Program-made: the position numbers and the translations under genes
Source of the DNA: Armatimonadota bacterium
GTDB taxonomy: Bacteria > Armatimonadota > UBA10988
NCBI GenBank assembly: GCA_016183835.1
Contig: JACPDV010000424.1
Location: 3,256-10,511, forward strand
Length of the DNA stretch: 7,256 bases
Direction of reading: 5' to 3'
Shown: positions 5,527-7,256 of the stretch, piece after piece
Layout: the number at the start of each line of letters is the position of its first letter
Numbering within the stretch: position 1 is the first letter of the stretch
The notes under the pieces: generated by a model
The model's input: the letters and a program-made list of their open reading frames with translations, nothing else
What the model was told of the DNA's origin: nothing
Database searches by the model: none

Positions 5527-6195
5527 TCAACCGCGCCGCACGTCGTCGCGCCCTTCGGGTGCCTCGCCGTCCAGCCCGCTCAATCGGTCTCCTGGCCGCT
5601 CCTCCTCCGCCCGCGAGATGCCGGTGCGGGCGGTGCCGGGCTCGGCGGGATCGGCGAGGGAGATGGCGGAATCGGTAACGTTCACCTCCAATGTGCCAGC
5701 GTGGACGCGGCGCCGGATCTCGTCCTGCACCACAGCAGCGGTCTGCGGGTCACGGTCGTGGTACTCGGCTGGAACGCCGCAGTCGCGCCAAGCCAGGGCC
5801 AAGTGCCCCAGCGCGCTCTCCTCCATGCCCCGGTACTTGAGGATCCTGTGCGGGTCGCCCCGTGCCTCCTGCACGGCGGACACGATACCCAGTATGCCGA
5901 AGATGGCTGCGAGCGGGAGCACGACAACCTCCCAAGGGAAGCCACGACCAAACCCACGCGGCCCGGTATCCAGCCACATCACCAGGCCGAAGAAGCCGCC
6001 GACGGCCCACCCCACTACCATGCGTTGGAGCGCAACGACCATCACGGCTGTGCGCCTGGGCGGCGGGCGGAGCGCTGCTCGCGCCCTGGCCAAGGCACGG
6101 AACGCCCGCGCTGTTTTCGGCCGCCGTGCCGGCGCCGAGACGCCTACCCGCGCGTGGTTGCTGCCGCTGCCATCGCCCTGCCTGCCCTTCGGCAC
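5527..6195 (-). CDS. Paralog C: two-transmembrane protein of unknown family (222 aa)
   Basis: The start chosen is GTG at 6195: GGAGGG (6207-6202) lies exactly six bases upstream, and the resulting N-terminus MPKGRQGDG resembles B. Another GTG at 6213 lies within the heptamer array and has no binding site. The N-terminal ~50 residues are strongly basic (RRPKTARAFRALARARAALR). Hydrophobic helices are at about 52-75 (ALQRMVVGWAVGGFFGLVMW) and 88-111 (WEVVVLPLAAIFGILGIVSA). The C-terminal part has GHLALAWRDCGVPAEYHDRDP, the helix VVQDEIRRRVHAGTL, and the serine motif A-I-S-L-A followed 15 residues on by G-I-S-R-A. The tail is acidic and arginine-rich. The block 134-194 aligns without gaps to A and B. 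Function is unknown. It begins 35 bases after the beta-sandwich gene and may belong to its transcript. Confidence 0.82.
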   Translation of the reverse strand: MPKGRQGDGSGSNHARVGVSAPARRPKTARAFRALARARAALRPPPRRTAVMVVALQRMVVGWAVGGFFGLVMWLDTGPRGFGRGFPWEVVVLPLAAIFGILGIVSAVQEARGDPHRILKYRGMEESALGHLALAWRDCGVPAEYHDRDPQTAAVVQDEIRRRVHAGTLEVNVTDSAISLADPAEPGTARTGISRAEEERPGDRLSGLDGEAPEGRDDVRRG

Positions 6196-6201
6196 TGCCG
6201 G

Positions 6202-6207
6202 CCCTCC
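6202..6207 (-). promoter_or_regulatory. Ribosome binding site of paralog C
   Basis: GGAGGG on the minus strand, six bases before GTG at 6195. It directly abuts the last unit of the heptamer array, so array length could alter the leader just upstream of it. Confidence 0.65.
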
Positions 6208-6248
6208 GTTCACCGTTCACCGTTCACCGTTCACCGCTCACCGCTCAC
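6207..6248. repeat. Six-unit heptamer array (4 x CGTTCAC, 2 x CGCTCAC)
   Basis: Six perfect-phase 7 bp units, CGTTCAC four times then CGCTCAC twice (minus strand GTGAGCG and GTGAACG), total 42 bp. It covers the last codons and the TGA stop (6233-6231) of the beta-sandwich gene and runs to the ribosome binding site of C. On the minus strand the unit contains TGA. Since 7 and 3 share no factor, three to four units close all three reading frames. Confidence 0.9.
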
Positions 6249-7256
6249 CCTCACGTCGTCGAACCAAACCCGCCCCGCGTGCCTCCGGAACAGCAAATAC
6301 ACCCGCATCGACTTCAGCGGCTTCGGCGACTCCAGCCGCAGCGTCACCTCCTGCCAGTCGTGCGTGCCCACCGCGAACGGCGTGTTGTGACCGTGGTACA
6401 CGCTGCCGTCGGCGCACGTCGCGTCCACGTAGAGCGAGTAGTCCCCGTTCGGCGTCCCAGACACCCCCTCCGCCCGGCTCCAGGCCGTCAGCGTCAGCGG
6501 TCGCGCCTCCTTCTGGTCCACCTCAATCACCTGCACCAGCCCGCGGATCGCCTGATCGTCGGCGTTGGCGCAACTCACGCAGTGGGAGCCGGTGTGCGCA
6601 GCCTCGGTCTCCAGCGTGAAGCCCTCGTCGTAGGCGTCCCAGCCCGGCGCCGTGACGCGGAGCGGCTCGGTCACCGGCGGCAGATCCCACACCGGCTGCT
6701 GCCTGTCACGCACCGCTTGCAGGGCCGGCGGAGCGCCGAGCAGCAGGATGGTGTAGATGCCGACCCGCGGCACCGTGTAGACCACCCCACCCTCGCGCGC
6801 GGCGCCCGTTACCGCCACCGGCGGACCGTCGGGCGAGATCGCCAGCGCCGGCGACGGCTGTTTCCCCGCCATCCACACCGCCACGTTCTCCGCCGGCGCG
6901 ACCGTCAGCCTCGTCTCCGAGTGCGGCACCTTGACCTGCTCGAACCCGGGGCACTGCGCCAGGTTGGCGGGGTCCAGCTCCGCACCGCCGGGCCGCTGGT
7001 CCACGATGCGAATCAGGTATTCACCCTGCTGCGCCTTCAAGTCGGCCGACAGGTCGTCGCTGCTGAACGTCTTGCCGCCGTCGGTGGAGAACGACGAACC
7101 GCGAGTCGTCGCACCGGTGTCGATCCCGATCTGGAACCAATGGTCCATGTCGAGCCGGCCTTCGGCGCGGAGCTCGAGCTGGTTGTCGGCGGCGAGCAGC
7201 GCGCGGTCGAGCGGCATCTCCAGCCAGCCGCGGGAGCCGGCGGTGCTGACCCGGCC
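6231..7256 (-). CDS. C-terminal part of a large beta-sandwich protein with carbohydrate-binding-like domain (start outside window)
   Basis: The frame is open to the right edge (GRVSTAGSRGWLE precedes the ATG at 7217), so the gene starts outside the window and 341 residues are seen. Three beta-rich parts follow. The first (about 1-90) contains STDGGKTF, a match to the sialidase Asp-box pattern S-x-D-x-G-x-T-[WF], at about residue 57 of the visible part. A middle sandwich (about 110-175) ends VVYTVPRVGIYTILLLG. The last ~140 residues resemble CBM4/9-like galactose-binding folds: TLETEAAHTGSHCV, then LTLTAWSRAEG, DWQEVTLRLESP and the terminal V-W-F-D-D-V-R-V. Such domains bind glycans in secreted or surface hydrolases. 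The catalytic part, if any, is not in view, so the activity cannot be named. The final codons and stop come from the heptamer array. Confidence 0.8.
   Translation of the reverse strand, partial: GRVSTAGSRGWLEMPLDRALLAADNQLELRAEGRLDMDHWFQIGIDTGATTRGSSFSTDGGKTFSSDDLSADLKAQQGEYLIRIVDQRPGGAELDPANLAQCPGFEQVKVPHSETRLTVAPAENVAVWMAGKQPSPALAISPDGPPVAVTGAAREGGVVYTVPRVGIYTILLLGAPPALQAVRDRQQPVWDLPPVTEPLRVTAPGWDAYDEGFTLETEAAHTGSHCVSCANADDQAIRGLVQVIEVDQKEARPLTLTAWSRAEGVSGTPNGDYSLYVDATCADGSVYHGHNTPFAVGTHDWQEVTLRLESPKPLKSMRVYLLFRRHAGRVWFDDVRVSGER

Noticed and set aside
6196..6213. GTG at 6213 as the start of paralog C
   Set aside because: It is part of the heptamer array and has no binding site. GTG at 6195 has GGAGGG at six bases and gives an N-terminus like that of B.
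5056..6390. A 444-residue open frame on the plus strand
   Set aside because: It runs antisense to paralogs B and C and the end of the beta-sandwich gene, crosses the palindrome and heptamer array, and has no domain-like order. The minus-strand genes align to each other as true homologs.

Overview
This is a GC-rich bacterial chromosome segment with Shine-Dalgarno-type starts. The gene content is a TPR/beta-propeller protein, a Gfo/Idh/MocA oxidoreductase and a beta-sandwich protein with a carbohydrate-binding-like C-terminus. The intergenic DNA holds heptamer tandem repeats and REP-like palindromes. This would fit a free-living polysaccharide-processing lineage of the Armatimonadota, Planctomycetota or Hydrogenedentota type. 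That placement is inference only, because no marker gene is present.

Layout. On the plus strand, positions 1-1596 hold one broken gene: a TPR-repeat half in frame 2 that loses frame near 486-500, followed by a PD40/TolB-like beta-propeller half in frame 1. Everything else is on the minus strand, read from high to low coordinates: the C-terminal part of a large beta-sandwich protein (6231 to the window edge), three tandem paralogous two-transmembrane proteins of unknown family (here called C 5527-6195, B 4800-5483, A 3881-4582), a Gfo/Idh/MocA oxidoreductase (2691-3701), and two tightly coupled unknown genes (2288-2680 and 1597-2286). The two strands converge at 1594-1599, where the two stop codons abut as TGATCA. 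No stretch above 300 bases lacks a gene.

The most notable feature is the paralog trio. Each protein has a basic N-terminus, two membrane helices and a 61-residue block that aligns without gaps in all three. That block contains WR-x-x-GVP, Q-x-E-I-x-x-R and a serine motif repeated 15 residues later. I do not recognise the family. Each of the four junctions flanking the trio carries a different short repeat: a 6 x 7 bp array, an 18 bp palindrome, an 89 bp imperfect inverted repeat, and a second heptamer array next to a GGGAGAGGG hairpin.

How the genes may work together. The oxidoreductase has its own promoter-like sequence (TTGACG, 17 bp, TATCCT) and strong ribosome binding site, and probably leads a three-gene operon. 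C and B are close enough to be co-transcribed with the beta-sandwich gene. A stands behind a 217 bp gap. The TPR-propeller gene can be restored to one frame by adding a single 7 bp unit at a heptamer pair located at the break, so either repeat slippage or a sequence error could explain it.
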